Assembly: GCA_963830065.1 (NCBI GenBank) | Contig: CAWHLA010000002.1 | Span: forward strand, 8,216-72,215 | Reading direction: 5' to 3' | DNA length: 64,000 bases | Source of the DNA: JACCZR01 sp963830065 | Lineage (GTDB): Bacteria > Actinomycetota > Thermoleophilia > Solirubrobacterales > Thermoleophilaceae | Shown here: positions 8,320 through 16,731 of the stretch, piece by piece | Layout of the letters: each line of letters opens with the position of its first letter | How positions within the stretch are numbered: the stretch's first letter is position 1 | Program-made: the position numbers and the translations under genes | Notes under the pieces: generated by a model | Database searches by the model: none | What the model was told of the DNA's origin: nothing | The model's input: only the letters and a program-made list of their open reading frames with translations

Positions 8320-8688
8320 CTACCTACGGTTCCACCCCACCCAGCCGCCTTTGATGTCGTCGTAGATCAGCATTCCGGACCTGCTCGTCGACGACGAATG
8401 CGGCCGGCGGAACTTCACCGCCATCCAGTAGTAGTCCGTTCGCTCCCAGGTCTCGTAGCTGCCCAAAAGCTGTTCCAGGAAGCCCTCCTTGACGGCACAG
8501 CGAACGTGATGCCTCGAGCGACGGCGGCAGTAACGCACCCGGAACTGGAGCGCGTTGTGGCCGTCGGCATACGCGTAGAGGACCTGCTTGGCGTTGCGCA
8601 CCGTAAGCGTGTGCCCCTCGGCAGCAACGGGAAGGGCCAACGTGACCGCCGAGATGGCGATCGCCAACACGACCGCGAGTCGCTTCAC
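8320..8688 (-). CDS. Small secreted hypothetical protein
   Basis: The start is GTG 8688 with GGAGG just upstream. The frame is open further upstream but reads as noise there. The 122-residue product has a Sec signal peptide (KRLAVVLAIAISAVTLALPVAAEG, cleavage near residue 22-25) and a basic mature part with two Cys residues (RYCRRRSRHHVRC) and several Tyr/Trp residues. I do not recognise a domain. It is exported, and function is unknown. It is divergent from the acyltransferase gene and sits beside the RTX-like remnant. Confidence 0.65.
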   Translation of the reverse strand: MKRLAVVLAIAISAVTLALPVAAEGHTLTVRNAKQVLYAYADGHNALQFRVRYCRRRSRHHVRCAVKEGFLEQLLGSYETWERTDYYWMAVKFRRPHSSSTSRSGMLIYDDIKGGWVGWNRR

Positions 8689-8911
8689 TTTCCCTCCGTG
8701 GATTGTGTGACCACTGCAACCAGCTACTAGCGAGTAGGGGGTACCCAAAGCTGTGGGAAACGAACCCCCCTGAGGTCGTGACCGGCGGGCGGCCTGGCAG
8801 AGTTGCCGCGCGTGTTCCTCTCGGCTTCGCCATGTGCCGCGGCGGGGGGTGCGGCTGTCCCGCTTTCGCTTAGAAGCGCCTCCGCGCGCTGATCGCGGTA
8901 AAACGTCGTGC

Positions 8912-9844
8912 ATGTCCACCTCTGGCGAATCGGGAGTGGCCGCTGCCCTCGCGGCGGCGCGTGGGGCGCTGAAGATGGCCGAGGCGACTACGGAGGACGC
9001 GCTCGCCGCCTTTGACCTACTGCACGTGACCGGTGCCAACGGTCCGCCCCGCGACCCGTTCGATGCCCGCGACCCCGACTACATCCGCGCGACGCTGCCC
9101 GCGTTACGGGCGCTGTCGCAGGTCTACTTCCGCGCCGACGTCTCCGGCCTCGGCCGAATTCCGCCGAGCGGCCCGGTGTTGCTGGTCGGCAACCACTCCG
9201 GCGGCACGATGATCGCCGACACGTTCGTGTTCGCCCAAGCGTTCTATGACCACTTCGGGCCAGAGCGCCGCTTCAACCAGCTCGCGCACGATCTCGTCTT
9301 CAAGACCCCAGGCCTGCGCACGCTCGTGCAGCGGTTCGGGACCGTGCCCGCCTCCCCCGAGAACATGGCTCGCGCACTCGATGATGACGCCGCGCTGCTC
9401 GTTTACCCCGGCGGTGACGAGGACACCTACCGCCCCTCGTGGGAGTCAGGCGAGATTGACTTCGCGGGCAGAACCGGATTCGTCGAGCTTGCCCTCGAAC
9501 GTCGCGTCCCGATCGTCCCCGTCGTCGCGCTCGGCGGCCAACAGACAGCTCTCTTCCTCGGACGCGGCAGACGGCTCGCGCGGGGCCTGCAACTGAACCG
9601 CCTCGCACGACTCAGGGTCTTGCCGATCGTGCTGGGCCCGCCGTTCGGGATCACCGTGCTCGACTTCCCCGGCCGGATCCCGCTCCCGTCAAAGATCACG
9701 ATCAGGGTCATGCCGCCAATCGACCTACGCAAGCAACTCGGCCGCAACCCAGACGTAGAAGCCGGCTACCGACTCGTGACGGGCAGAATGCAGCGCACCC
9801 TCACGAGGCTCAACAACCAACGCGGAATCCCCGTCGTCGGCTGA
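8912..9844 (+). CDS. Lysophospholipid acyltransferase-like protein
   Basis: ATG 8912 is the first start after which the sequence is protein-like (310 residues). It has the LPLAT fold motifs: VGNHSGGTMIAD, in which the catalytic His is followed by Asp after seven residues as in the MGAT-like subfamily rather than the classic HX4D, and LLVYPGGDEDTYRP, the glycerophosphate-binding motif (FPGG equivalent). Such enzymes transfer acyl chains to glycerolipid or related acceptors at the inner membrane face. The final substrate is open: phosphatidate, triacylglycerol or wax synthesis are all possible. The gene stands alone. Confidence 0.85.
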   Translation: MSTSGESGVAAALAAARGALKMAEATTEDALAAFDLLHVTGANGPPRDPFDARDPDYIRATLPALRALSQVYFRADVSGLGRIPPSGPVLLVGNHSGGTMIADTFVFAQAFYDHFGPERRFNQLAHDLVFKTPGLRTLVQRFGTVPASPENMARALDDDAALLVYPGGDEDTYRPSWESGEIDFAGRTGFVELALERRVPIVPVVALGGQQTALFLGRGRRLARGLQLNRLARLRVLPIVLGPPFGITVLDFPGRIPLPSKITIRVMPPIDLRKQLGRNPDVEAGYRLVTGRMQRTLTRLNNQRGIPVVG

Positions 9845-9867
9845 CCCAGGGCCAGCGCCGGCGCTTA

Positions 9868-10153
9868 TCAGCGGATCTGCACACCCGAGATCGCCCGGGC
9901 GATCACCAGTCGCTGGATCTCCGAAGTGCCCTCGAAGATCGTGTAGATCTTCGAGTCCCGGTGCATCCGCTCCACCGGGTACTCACGGGTGTAGCCGTTC
10001 CCGCCGAGGATCTGGATCGCCCGCTCGGTGGCCCACACGGCGACCTCGCCGGCCTTGAGCTTGGACATGGAGCCCTCGGCCGCGGTGAAGTACTGTCCGG
10101 TACGCCCCATCCACGCGGCGCCACACCAGCAGCCGCGCAGCGTCGATCTCCAT
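9868..10153 (-). pseudogene. Acyl-CoA dehydrogenase C-terminal remnant
   Basis: From 10110 down to the stop at 9868 the frame gives the unmistakable C-terminal helix bundle of acyl-CoA dehydrogenases: KLKAGEVAVWATERAIQILGG, NGYTREYPVERMHRD and KIYTIFEGTSEIQRLVIAR, including the catalytic-base region of the short-chain group and the FAD-binding end. Upstream, EIDAARLLVW continues the same protein in another frame (10153 down to about 10117), so there is a one-base shift near 10117. The N-terminal two thirds are absent. This is a degraded gene end, not a functional enzyme. Confidence 0.85.
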
Positions 10154-10446
10154 TTGCTCTACGAGCTATGGCGCCCGCCATGAGCGGCTTCGCGCGCAGG
10201 GTTTGCGCGAGCAGGCGAGTGCGATTGCGCAGCCCCAGCTCGCTGTCGCAACGCCCGAAAAAGCAGAGTCTCCCGTTGGCGGAGCTTGTTTGTGCGCGAT
10301 ACGGCTCGTGATGGCCTCGTTTCGCTGCGATAAGCGGCCACCCACGCGGCGCCGGGCTGCAGGCCCCGAGAAAACTGGCGCTTCTGTTCGTATCGAGGCT
10401 GTTGCACGGTCCAAGAAGGAGCAGGCGTCAGCCTTGGCGTAAGGGC
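10154..10446. other. Non-coding gap with a direct repeat
   Basis: No gene is supported. The 16-mer CCATCCACGCGGCGCC at 10107-10122, inside the acyl-CoA dehydrogenase remnant, recurs with one mismatch at 10338-10353 (CCACCCACGCGGCGCC). The two copies bracket about 215 bp of unexplained sequence, consistent with a deletion or insertion scar. Confidence 0.45.
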
Positions 10447-11439
10447 CTACTCGGCCGCCCGCTGATTCTCCTGCATGAGCCGGCGCAGAGTTTCGAGATG
10501 CTCGTCGGAGAACTCGAGCTCGGCCGGCTCCGTGTTCTCGATGAAGTCCGTAAGGACCCGCGCGAACCGGATCGGGTCGGCCAGGAAGGGGAAGTGGCCG
10601 GTGTCCTCGAAGATCTCGAGACGGCTGCCGGGCATCCCCCGGTGGGCGACACCGGCATGGTCGACCGGGATCAGCGGGTCCTCCCGACCCCACACGATCA
10701 AGGCGGGCACCAAGGCACATAGGTACAGCCGGTCGGTCGCGCTCACGCGCTGACCGAGTGGGTCGATCACCGCCCTGAGCGTGTGCAGGAAAGCGCGTCT
10801 CGCCTCGCCGTCGGAAAGTGACGTGTAGCCGCGCGCCATCTCGGCAAGATCTGGCCCTGCCTCGAGTCCCAAGCGCCCGAGCATGTCGCCAATCGCCCCG
10901 CCGAGTGCGGTTATCCGGGCGTGGGCGATCAGCGGCAGCACAAGCTCGGCGCCGGGGAGTGCAGCCGCGCGCAGCAGCGCGTGCACCTCGCGCCCCAGGC
11001 CCCCGCTCGAGACCAGTACCAGCCGCTCGCAGAACAGCGGGTACTCGTAAGCGAACTGCATGGCGACGCCGCCACCGAGGGAATGCCCCACGACCGTCGC
11101 ACGCCGGTAGCCGAGGGCGATCAGGAGGTCGCGAATGCTTACCCCGTAGGCCCCGAGCGAGTAGTCGCCGCGCGGCTTGGCCGACTGGCCGTGGCCGAGC
11201 AGGTCGGGGGCGAGCACCGTGTAACGCTCGGACAGCAGGCTCATGACGTCGTCCCACTGCTCGGAGTTGCCCGTGATGCCGTGAATGAGCACGATCAGCG
11301 GGCCCTCGCCGGCGGTGCGGTAGGTGATCCGGTGGCCGTGGAGCAAGACCTCCTCCTGGCGCGGCATCATCTGCTCGAGGGGTGGAGGCGCATGGGTCGG
11401 ACGCGTGCGCTCCCGGAGGGCGTCGGCGGTTCTCGCCAT
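10447..11439 (-). CDS. Alpha/beta hydrolase
   Basis: This 330-residue protein has the full alpha/beta-hydrolase set: the oxyanion HG at LIHGITGN (about residue 53), the nucleophile elbow GHSLGG with Ser120, the acid in VWGREDPLIP, and the catalytic His in FEDTGHFPF. There is no signal peptide, so it is cytoplasmic. The first 25 residues before MPRQEEVLLHG are poorly conserved-looking, and the true start may be the ATG pair MM at residue 24-25. The substrate cannot be read from the sequence. It could be an ester, an epoxide-like compound or a ring-cleavage product. It lies next to the tRNA-fragment region. Confidence 0.85.
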   Translation of the reverse strand: MARTADALRERTRPTHAPPPLEQMMPRQEEVLLHGHRITYRTAGEGPLIVLIHGITGNSEQWDDVMSLLSERYTVLAPDLLGHGQSAKPRGDYSLGAYGVSIRDLLIALGYRRATVVGHSLGGGVAMQFAYEYPLFCERLVLVSSGGLGREVHALLRAAALPGAELVLPLIAHARITALGGAIGDMLGRLGLEAGPDLAEMARGYTSLSDGEARRAFLHTLRAVIDPLGQRVSATDRLYLCALVPALIVWGREDPLIPVDHAGVAHRGMPGSRLEIFEDTGHFPFLADPIRFARVLTDFIENTEPAELEFSDEHLETLRRLMQENQRAAE

Positions 11440-11687
11440 CGGACGATGCTACCGACACGAAGCGCCGTCCCTACCGGCGCCGTAACCACCTGGGCTTGGT
11501 GCTCAGTTGCGACGTCGCCGAGGTCCGTCGCCCCCGGTCCCGAAGGCAGATGTCTTGCGATCGAAATGCGATCGCCAGAAGCCCTGGTAATGGCCGATCG
11601 CGAGGAGTCCGCGGCACCCATGGCCTGCGACCGAGGGCCCCCGGTTGCCGGGGACGCGGTTGACTGCAGGCTTTTCTTGCGATCTAG

Positions 11688-11749
11688 CGGAGGGGGAGGG
11701 ACTCGAACCCTCGAAGCGCCGTAAGACGCCTAACCGTTTTCGAGACTGT
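11688..11749 (-). other. 3' fragment of a tRNA-Ser-like gene (CGA anticodon)
   Basis: Read on the minus strand this begins with ACAGT, an anticodon loop CTCGAAA (CGA), the variable arm TTAGGCGTCTTACGGCGC, the T-arm GAGGGTTCGAGTCCCTC and the acceptor 3' strand CCCTCCG. The 26 nt before it contain no D-arm and no 5' acceptor strand, and the anticodon stem has one mismatch. It is therefore the 3' half only, as left by integration of an element at a tRNA gene. Confidence 0.7.
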
Positions 11750-11870
11750 TCAGGGCTCAACTAGCGTTGGTACCAACCGGAGTACCAAAAGTGAGCGGAA
11801 CTCAGGGGCACCCAGGCCTCCTTACTAACGCTTGCAGGCGCCGTACCCGCTCGAGCTGACGGGGGCACCC

Positions 11871-11919
11871 TCGTTCTCATAACGCGAAGGTCGCCGGTTC
11901 GAATCCCGCCCCCGCTACT
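11871..11919 (+). other. 3' fragment of a tRNA-Met-like gene (CAT anticodon)
   Basis: It contains the anticodon loop CTCATAA (CAT), 3' stem CGCGA, T-arm GCCGGTTCGAATCCCGC (one C-C mismatch) and acceptor end CCCCGCTA. The matching 5' acceptor AGCGGGG and D-arm are absent where they should lie (about 11845-11870), and the anticodon stem is imperfect. This is a 3' half only. A strong hairpin follows at once. Confidence 0.7.
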
Positions 11920-11921
11920 AG

Positions 11922-11945
11922 AAAGGCCCGCAGATGCGGGCCTTT
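11922..11945 (+). terminator. Intrinsic hairpin after the tRNA-Met fragment
   Basis: AAAGGCCCGC (11922-11931) pairs perfectly with GCGGGCCTTT (11936-11945) around the loop AGAT, followed by CGCG. This A-GC-T symmetric hairpin is typical of bidirectional terminators, and probably came with the tRNA gene it now follows as a remnant. Confidence 0.75.
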
Positions 11946-12017
11946 CGCGTTACGGGACCTCACGCCACCCGTCACCCGTTATTGCACAGCGAACATCCGA
12001 CCCTACGCTGCGGGGAT

Positions 12018-12467
12018 ATGACGCTTCAGCGGATGGACAACGTTCTCATCGTTGTCGACGACCTCGAGGCTGCCAAAGCGTTCTTCGCCGAACTCGGTAT
12101 GGAGCTGGAAGGCCAGGCGCCGGTCGAGGGGCCTTGGGTGGACGGCACCGTCGGGCTCAGCGGCGTCCGTGCCGACATCGCCATGATGCGGACCCCGGAC
12201 GGCCACGGCCGGGTCGAGCTGACGAAGTTCCACACGCCTCCGGCGGTCAGAGCCGAGCCGGAGAACGCACCGGCGAACGCGCTGGGCATACGCCGCATCA
12301 TGTTCGCTGTCGACGACATCGACGACGTGGTTGCCCGCCTGCGCAGCCACGGTGCCGAACTCCTCGACGAGATCGCGCAGTACGAGGACGCCTACCGGCT
12401 CTGCTTCCTACGTGGCCCTGAGGGCATCATCATCGGAGTGGCCGAGCAGCTCAGCCCTGAACCGTAG
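12018..12467 (+). CDS. VOC (glyoxalase/dioxygenase fold) protein
   Basis: ATG 12018 gives 149 residues. The two beta-alpha-beta-beta-beta modules of the vicinal-oxygen-chelate fold are visible: NVLIVVDDLEAAKAFFAELGMEL at the N-terminus (about 8-30) and IMFAVDDIDDVVARLRSHGAEL (about 95-117), ending with CFLRGPEGIIIGVAEQL. Metal ligands are plausible (Glu in VELTKF, Glu in PEGIII) but not certain. Members include glyoxalases, dioxygenases and antibiotic-binding proteins, so the activity is open. It is followed 10 bp later by a cupin gene, and the pair is likely co-transcribed. Confidence 0.85.
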   Translation: MTLQRMDNVLIVVDDLEAAKAFFAELGMELEGQAPVEGPWVDGTVGLSGVRADIAMMRTPDGHGRVELTKFHTPPAVRAEPENAPANALGIRRIMFAVDDIDDVVARLRSHGAELLDEIAQYEDAYRLCFLRGPEGIIIGVAEQLSPEP

Positions 12468-12477
12468 TATCGCGGCC

Positions 12478-12879
12478 GTGCCGTTCACGCTCAGGAACCT
12501 CAAGAAGGATCTGGAGGATGTCGGGTCCAACTTCGACGGCGCGCCGGACCTCGAGTTCCGCCTCGCAAGCAAAGAGCTCGAGCTCGAGCAGTCCGGCCTT
12601 AGCTACCAGCGCATCCCGCCCGACTATCGCTTCCCGTACGGCCACACGCACAAGGAGCAGGAGGAGGTGTACGTGGTCGTGCGCGGGGGCGGGCGGATGA
12701 AGCTCGACGGCGAGATCGTCGAGGTCAGGGAGTGGGACGTGGTGCGCGTCCCGCCCGGCACGTGGCGAGGCTACGAGGCCGGGCCGGAGGGCCTCGAGAT
12801 CCTCGTCTTCGGTGCGCCCAATCTCGGCGAGAATCCGCGCGAAGATGTCGAGGGTCAGCGCGACTGGTGGGCTGACTAG
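12478..12879 (+). CDS. Single-domain cupin protein
   Basis: GTG 12478 starts 133 residues. Cupin motif 1 is clear: YGHTHKEQEEVYVVVRGGGRM (about 58-78) with His, His and Glu metal ligands, and motif 2 is weak (VREWDVVRVPPGTWRGYEAG), where the usual His is missing and only Pro/Gly landmarks remain. Metal binding may still occur through motif 1. The C-terminus (REDVEGQRDWWAD) is a common ending in small actinobacterial cupins. It lies just downstream of the VOC gene. The role could be sugar-isomerase-like, dioxygenase-like or ligand binding. Confidence 0.85.
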   Translation: MPFTLRNLKKDLEDVGSNFDGAPDLEFRLASKELELEQSGLSYQRIPPDYRFPYGHTHKEQEEVYVVVRGGGRMKLDGEIVEVREWDVVRVPPGTWRGYEAGPEGLEILVFGAPNLGENPREDVEGQRDWWAD

Positions 12880-13280
12880 CGCCCGGTGGAACCAAGGTCA
12901 GAGGAGCGAATCCTCGGCGCGCTCGTGGAGATCACGCAAAGCAAGTGGTTTTTGAAGAACAGCCTTGACCCGGCGACGGCCGAGGCCGCTTGCGAGCTAT
13001 CCCCTCACGACGGGACGGTGCAAATCGGCGCACCCCTGCAGCGTGTCGCCGCGTGTGCGTTCTGCGTTACCAGAGCGAGATGATGAGGAAGCCGACCGCG
13101 GGCTTCGCTGCCGGCGGGTCCGCCGTCCCCGGCGGCACGGGTCTGCGCCCTGCGGCGAGGAGCCCACGCAGATCCAGCGACGGTGGTGCTCGCGAACAGG
13201 ATCCGTGTAGATAACGCCGCGCTTCGGCTCGGCCGCATTGCCGCTGCGTCGGCCAAGAACGATCTGGGAAAGGTTCGTCT
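12880..13280. other. Gap without a supported gene
   Basis: A GTG-started frame of 65 codons (12886-13083) exists but has no family resemblance, and its second half reads as noise. No RNA gene, repeat or hairpin stands out. The last 100 bases should hold the promoter of the amine-oxidase-like gene, and GGGAAAGG lies just before its ATG. Confidence 0.4.
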
Positions 13281-14881
13281 ATGCCTCCCGAAGACGAGCT
13301 CCAAGTCGACGTCGTTCCCTGGGGGCCGTCGCCGCAGGCGGTGCGGGCCGCGGCGATGGCGGCGCTCGAGCATCCCGGAGTCCGCTCCGAGCTGGGTGAC
13401 GCGGAGAGCCGGCTGCTGTCGGTCGTGCCGGTTGCCCCGCAAGCAGCGATCCCGACGCCGAGCCCGATCACGTCCGCGCGACGGTCTACGACTACATGAA
13501 CGAGCGTGCGCTGATCGTCGAGGCGCCGTTCGAGAACCCGACCCACGTCAGCGTCACCTCGACGGTCCAGCAACCGCTGCCCAGCGGCGAGGAGTTCGCC
13601 GCCGCCGTCGCCGCGGTGGAGGACGACGACGACTTGGGCGCGGCGCTGCGCGACGGTCGGCTGGTCGCATACAGGCCGATGCCGCCGGTCGTCGTAGAGG
13701 AGCTCGAGGACGGGCGTGTCGAGCGGACGATCGCGGTCGGGCTGCGGCCCGTTGCCCGCAACGGCAAGGAGCACGAGATCGTCGGCGTCAAGGCGGCGAC
13801 CAGTGAAGTGCGGCGCTTCGAGGGCGGAGCGCCGCGCGGCGCGATCGCGGACGAGGAGATGTGCGGGCTGCCCTACACGCAGCAGGAAACGGTGGAGGAG
13901 GACGAGGCCGGCGCCGCGAAGATCACCGTCACGCGCGGGGGCGAGCTGCTGTGGAGCTTCGTCGCGATCCGTCCCGCGGCGTCATCGGGCACCAACGGCT
14001 CGGGCATCGAGCTTCGCTCCGTGGCCTACAAGGGAAAGCGTGTCCTGCGTGGCGCCCACGTGCCGATCCTCAATGTGCGCTACGACCATGATGCCTGCGG
14101 CCCGTTTCGCGACTGGCAATGGCAGGAGGGGATGATCCAGGCCAACGGGAGCGATCCCGCGCCTGGTTTCCGGCTGTGCACCGAGCCGGCCAAGACGATC
14201 TTCGACGCCGGCTCGGACCTGGGTAACTTCCTCGGCGTCGCCGTCTACGTCGACGGCGACGAGGTCGTCCTCGTCAGCGAGCTCGAAGCGGGCTGGTACC
14301 GCTACATCAGCCTCTGGCGGCTGGCCGCAGACGGCACGATCAAGCCTCGCTTCATGTTTGGCGCAGTCGAGGACACGTGCGTCTGCAACGTCCACCATCA
14401 CCACGTCTACTGGCGCTTTGACTTCGACGTGGTGACCAGCGCGCACAACGCCGTGCGCGAGTTCAACGACCCCCCGTTGCAGGGCCAGACATCGCGCTGG
14501 CACACGCTGCGCCACGAAATCCGCCGGGCGAACAGGCCCGGGCGCAAGCGCAAGTGGCGAGTGGTCAACCGCGTCAGCGGCGAGAGCTACACGCTGACCC
14601 CGGGCTCCGAGGACGGCAAGCGCGACAGCTTCGGTGTCGGCGACCTCTGGGCGCTGCGTCGCCGGCCCGGCGCGCAGATCGACGACGGGGTCGGCTTCAC
14701 GGACGATCTCAACGAGGCGCGCGCCCACATCGACAGGTTCGTCAACGGGAATTCGATCTACGACACCGACGTGGTGCTCTGGTACAGCGCTCATTTCTCG
14801 CACGACGTCCACGCCGAGCAGGACGCCGGCGACCACCACGGTCACATCGTCGGGCCGGACCTCGTGCCGGGCAGCTGGTAG
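13281..14881 (+). pseudogene. Copper-amine-oxidase-like protein, frameshifted
   Basis: The N-terminal part runs from ATG 13281 (PPEDELQVDVVPWGPSPQAV) and the main part continues in another frame from about 13445 (DPDAEPDHVRATVYDYMNE) to 14881, so one base is missing near 13440. The C-terminal region resembles the catalytic domain of copper amine oxidases: the Cu-ligand pair in NVHHHHVYWRFDFDV, and a third His candidate in the tail (DHHGH). At the cofactor site the usual NYDY is WYRY, so TPQ formation is doubtful. There is no signal peptide. If intact it would be about 530 residues, short for the family. Confidence 0.65.
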
Positions 14882-14987
14882 TCACAGCGCGAGGCGTGGC
14901 GAGAGAAGGGCCTGGGCACGCGTGTTCCGCTCGCTGCAGATTGACTAATCAACCCCTGCAAGTCGCGCTCTGCAGACGCGCCCGGTC

Positions 14988-16127
14988 TCAGCCGTTGCGC
15001 CAGATCTTCCGGCCGCCCAGAAGCTGCGTCACGGTGACGGCCCGGTAGCCGCGCCGGCGCAGGCGCCGCAGGATGATCGGCAGGGCGGCGACCGTCTGGC
15101 CCCGGCCCGCCCCGCCGTCGTGCATCACCACGATGGCTCCGGGGTGGACGCGGTTGACCACCCGGTTGGCGAGCGCACCCGCTCCGGGTCTGCTCCAGTC
15201 GCGCGGGTCGACGTCCCAGTCGATCGTCCTCATCCCGAGCCGCCGGGCGTCGCTCACCAGCCTCGAGTTGACGGTCCCATACGGGGGCCGGAACAGGCAG
15301 GGGCGAAAGCCGGTGGCCCTGCGGATGCGGACGGCGGTGCTGCGGATCTGGGTGTACGAGGGCAGCGCGGGGTGGCTCCACGAGTGGTCGGCCACCTCGT
15401 TGCCGAGGCTCAGCTCGCGGCGCAGGAGCCGCGCGCGGCCGCGGATCTGGTTGCCGAGCACGAAGAAGGTCGCGTGGGCGTGGGCGCGCCGCAGGGCCCG
15501 GAGGATGCCCCGGGTGTGGGGCCCGGGGCCATCGTCGAAGGTCAATGCGACCTGCCGCCGCCGCCGACCGCCGCGGCGGTGGAACCACCGTCCGTGATTC
15601 GAGCAGCCGGCCGGGCGGGTGCGGCGCACGTGCAGGTTCTGCGTCGGGAGCACCTGCGAGCAGCGGCCCTGCGGGCACGAGGCGTCGGTCCACCACGACG
15701 TCGTCGACCAGCTCAGGTCTCCCGGCGTCACGTGCGCCGCGGAGAGCGCGAAGCGCGCGCTGAGCAGGCTGCCCGAGCGCCTGACCGGGCCGATCCTGCG
15801 GCGCGAGGCGACCGGCTGCCGTCCGGCTCGGTGACGGACGTCACGCAGCACGATCGACCTGCCGCGGCCGGGGCGAAAGCACAGCGTGGAGCGCCGCGAG
15901 CGCTCGGACAGCGAGAGGCAGAGGCCGTGATTCCACGAGCCGCCGAGGTCACGGCGTCCCGAGACGGGCCGCGGCGTCCGCACTCGGAGTACGAGCTCGT
16001 CGCCCGACTGGCGCAGCGACGCATTGACCACGCGGAGCGCGTCCGCCTGGTCACCCTGGGCCACCTCGGCGCCGAGCGTCAAGAGCGCGGCAAGAACCCC
16101 TATCCACGTCACCAGCCGGCGCCCCAT
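14988..16127 (-). CDS. Secreted polysaccharide deacetylase (NodB domain)
   Basis: The 379-residue product starts with a Sec signal peptide (GRRLVTWIGVLAALLTLGAEVAQG). Residues of about 25-190 are an Arg-rich, beta-type domain with Cys pairs. The C-terminal NodB domain (from about 190) has all motifs: TFDDGPGPH, DHSWSHPALPSY (metal-binding HSxxH), RPPYG, DVDPRDW and VMHDGG. These enzymes remove acetyl groups from cell-wall peptidoglycan or other GlcNAc polymers with a divalent metal and act outside the membrane. The catalytic set looks complete. It stands alone. Confidence 0.92.
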   Translation of the reverse strand: MGRRLVTWIGVLAALLTLGAEVAQGDQADALRVVNASLRQSGDELVLRVRTPRPVSGRRDLGGSWNHGLCLSLSERSRRSTLCFRPGRGRSIVLRDVRHRAGRQPVASRRRIGPVRRSGSLLSARFALSAAHVTPGDLSWSTTSWWTDASCPQGRCSQVLPTQNLHVRRTRPAGCSNHGRWFHRRGGRRRRQVALTFDDGPGPHTRGILRALRRAHAHATFFVLGNQIRGRARLLRRELSLGNEVADHSWSHPALPSYTQIRSTAVRIRRATGFRPCLFRPPYGTVNSRLVSDARRLGMRTIDWDVDPRDWSRPGAGALANRVVNRVHPGAIVVMHDGGAGRGQTVAALPIILRRLRRRGYRAVTVTQLLGGRKIWRNG

Positions 16128-16212
16128 AACGGGGGTCAGCCTAAGCCCGTTCGGGCCCTTTCGCTATGCACGAACCGGCGGCGCAGAGCTTCGTCCGGTG
16201 CGGTCTGCTGCG

Positions 16213-16686
16213 TCAGGAATGCTCTACGGCGATGATCGTGAGCGAGCGCTCGCCCCGTGGTGTCTTGAGCGTGCGCCGGTCTCCAGGCCTCCCGCCGGCC
16301 AGTGACTTCCCGACCGGGGATGCGATCGAGATCAGGCCTTCGCTTGGTCGCGCCTCGACTTCGGCGACCAACGTGTGCGTCAGCTCGCGGGCGCTCGTGT
16401 CGTCGCTGTAGTTGACCTTCGACCCGATGCCGGCGCCGGCGGAGCCCGATGCGACCTCGACGATCTCCGCAGAGCGCAACTGGTCGCGGCGGCGCTCGAT
16501 CTTGAGCTCGAGCATCGCGGCGTCCTCCTTGGCCGCGTGATATTCGGCGTTCTCCTTCAGGTCGCCCAACTCGCGCGCGGCTTTGATCCGTGCAGCCATC
16601 TCGCGCCGGGCCTCCCCCTCCAACCTGGCGATCTCCGCCACGAGGTCGTCGCGGGCGGCGGCGGTCATTTTCGCGGTGTCTGCCAC
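16213..16686 (-). CDS. greA: GreA-family transcription elongation factor
   Basis: The product is 157 residues, the usual GreA length. An N-terminal coiled coil (about 8-80) carries the acidic tip GDLKENAEYHAAKED that enters the RNA-polymerase secondary channel and triggers cleavage of backtracked RNA. The C-terminal FKBP-like domain follows (SDDTSARELTHTLVAEVEARP... ISIASPVGKSLAG). The C-terminus differs a little from the standard ending (RRTLKTPRGERSLTIIAV), but the acidic tip is intact. It is a monocistronic gene between two secreted-protein genes. Confidence 0.92.
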   Translation of the reverse strand: MADTAKMTAAARDDLVAEIARLEGEARREMAARIKAARELGDLKENAEYHAAKEDAAMLELKIERRRDQLRSAEIVEVASGSAGAGIGSKVNYSDDTSARELTHTLVAEVEARPSEGLISIASPVGKSLAGGRPGDRRTLKTPRGERSLTIIAVEHS

Positions 16687-16731
16687 GACCGAGACTCTAG
16701 GACCAGTACCCCTCCGCGACGTGAACCCTGG

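Noticed and set aside
10159..10407. 82-codon frame near the acyl-CoA dehydrogenase remnant
   Set aside because: It has no motif or homology-like feature and is composed of low-complexity Arg/Ala sequence.
10166..11458. 430-codon minus-strand frame
   Set aside because: It is in the wrong frame over the alpha/beta hydrolase, which has its full catalytic triad in the other frame.
11688..11919. Two complete tRNA genes
   Set aside because: Neither has a 5' acceptor strand or D-arm where required. They are 3' halves only.
12886..13083. 65-codon frame after the cupin gene
   Set aside because: There is no family resemblance and the second half reads as noise. It is left as gap.
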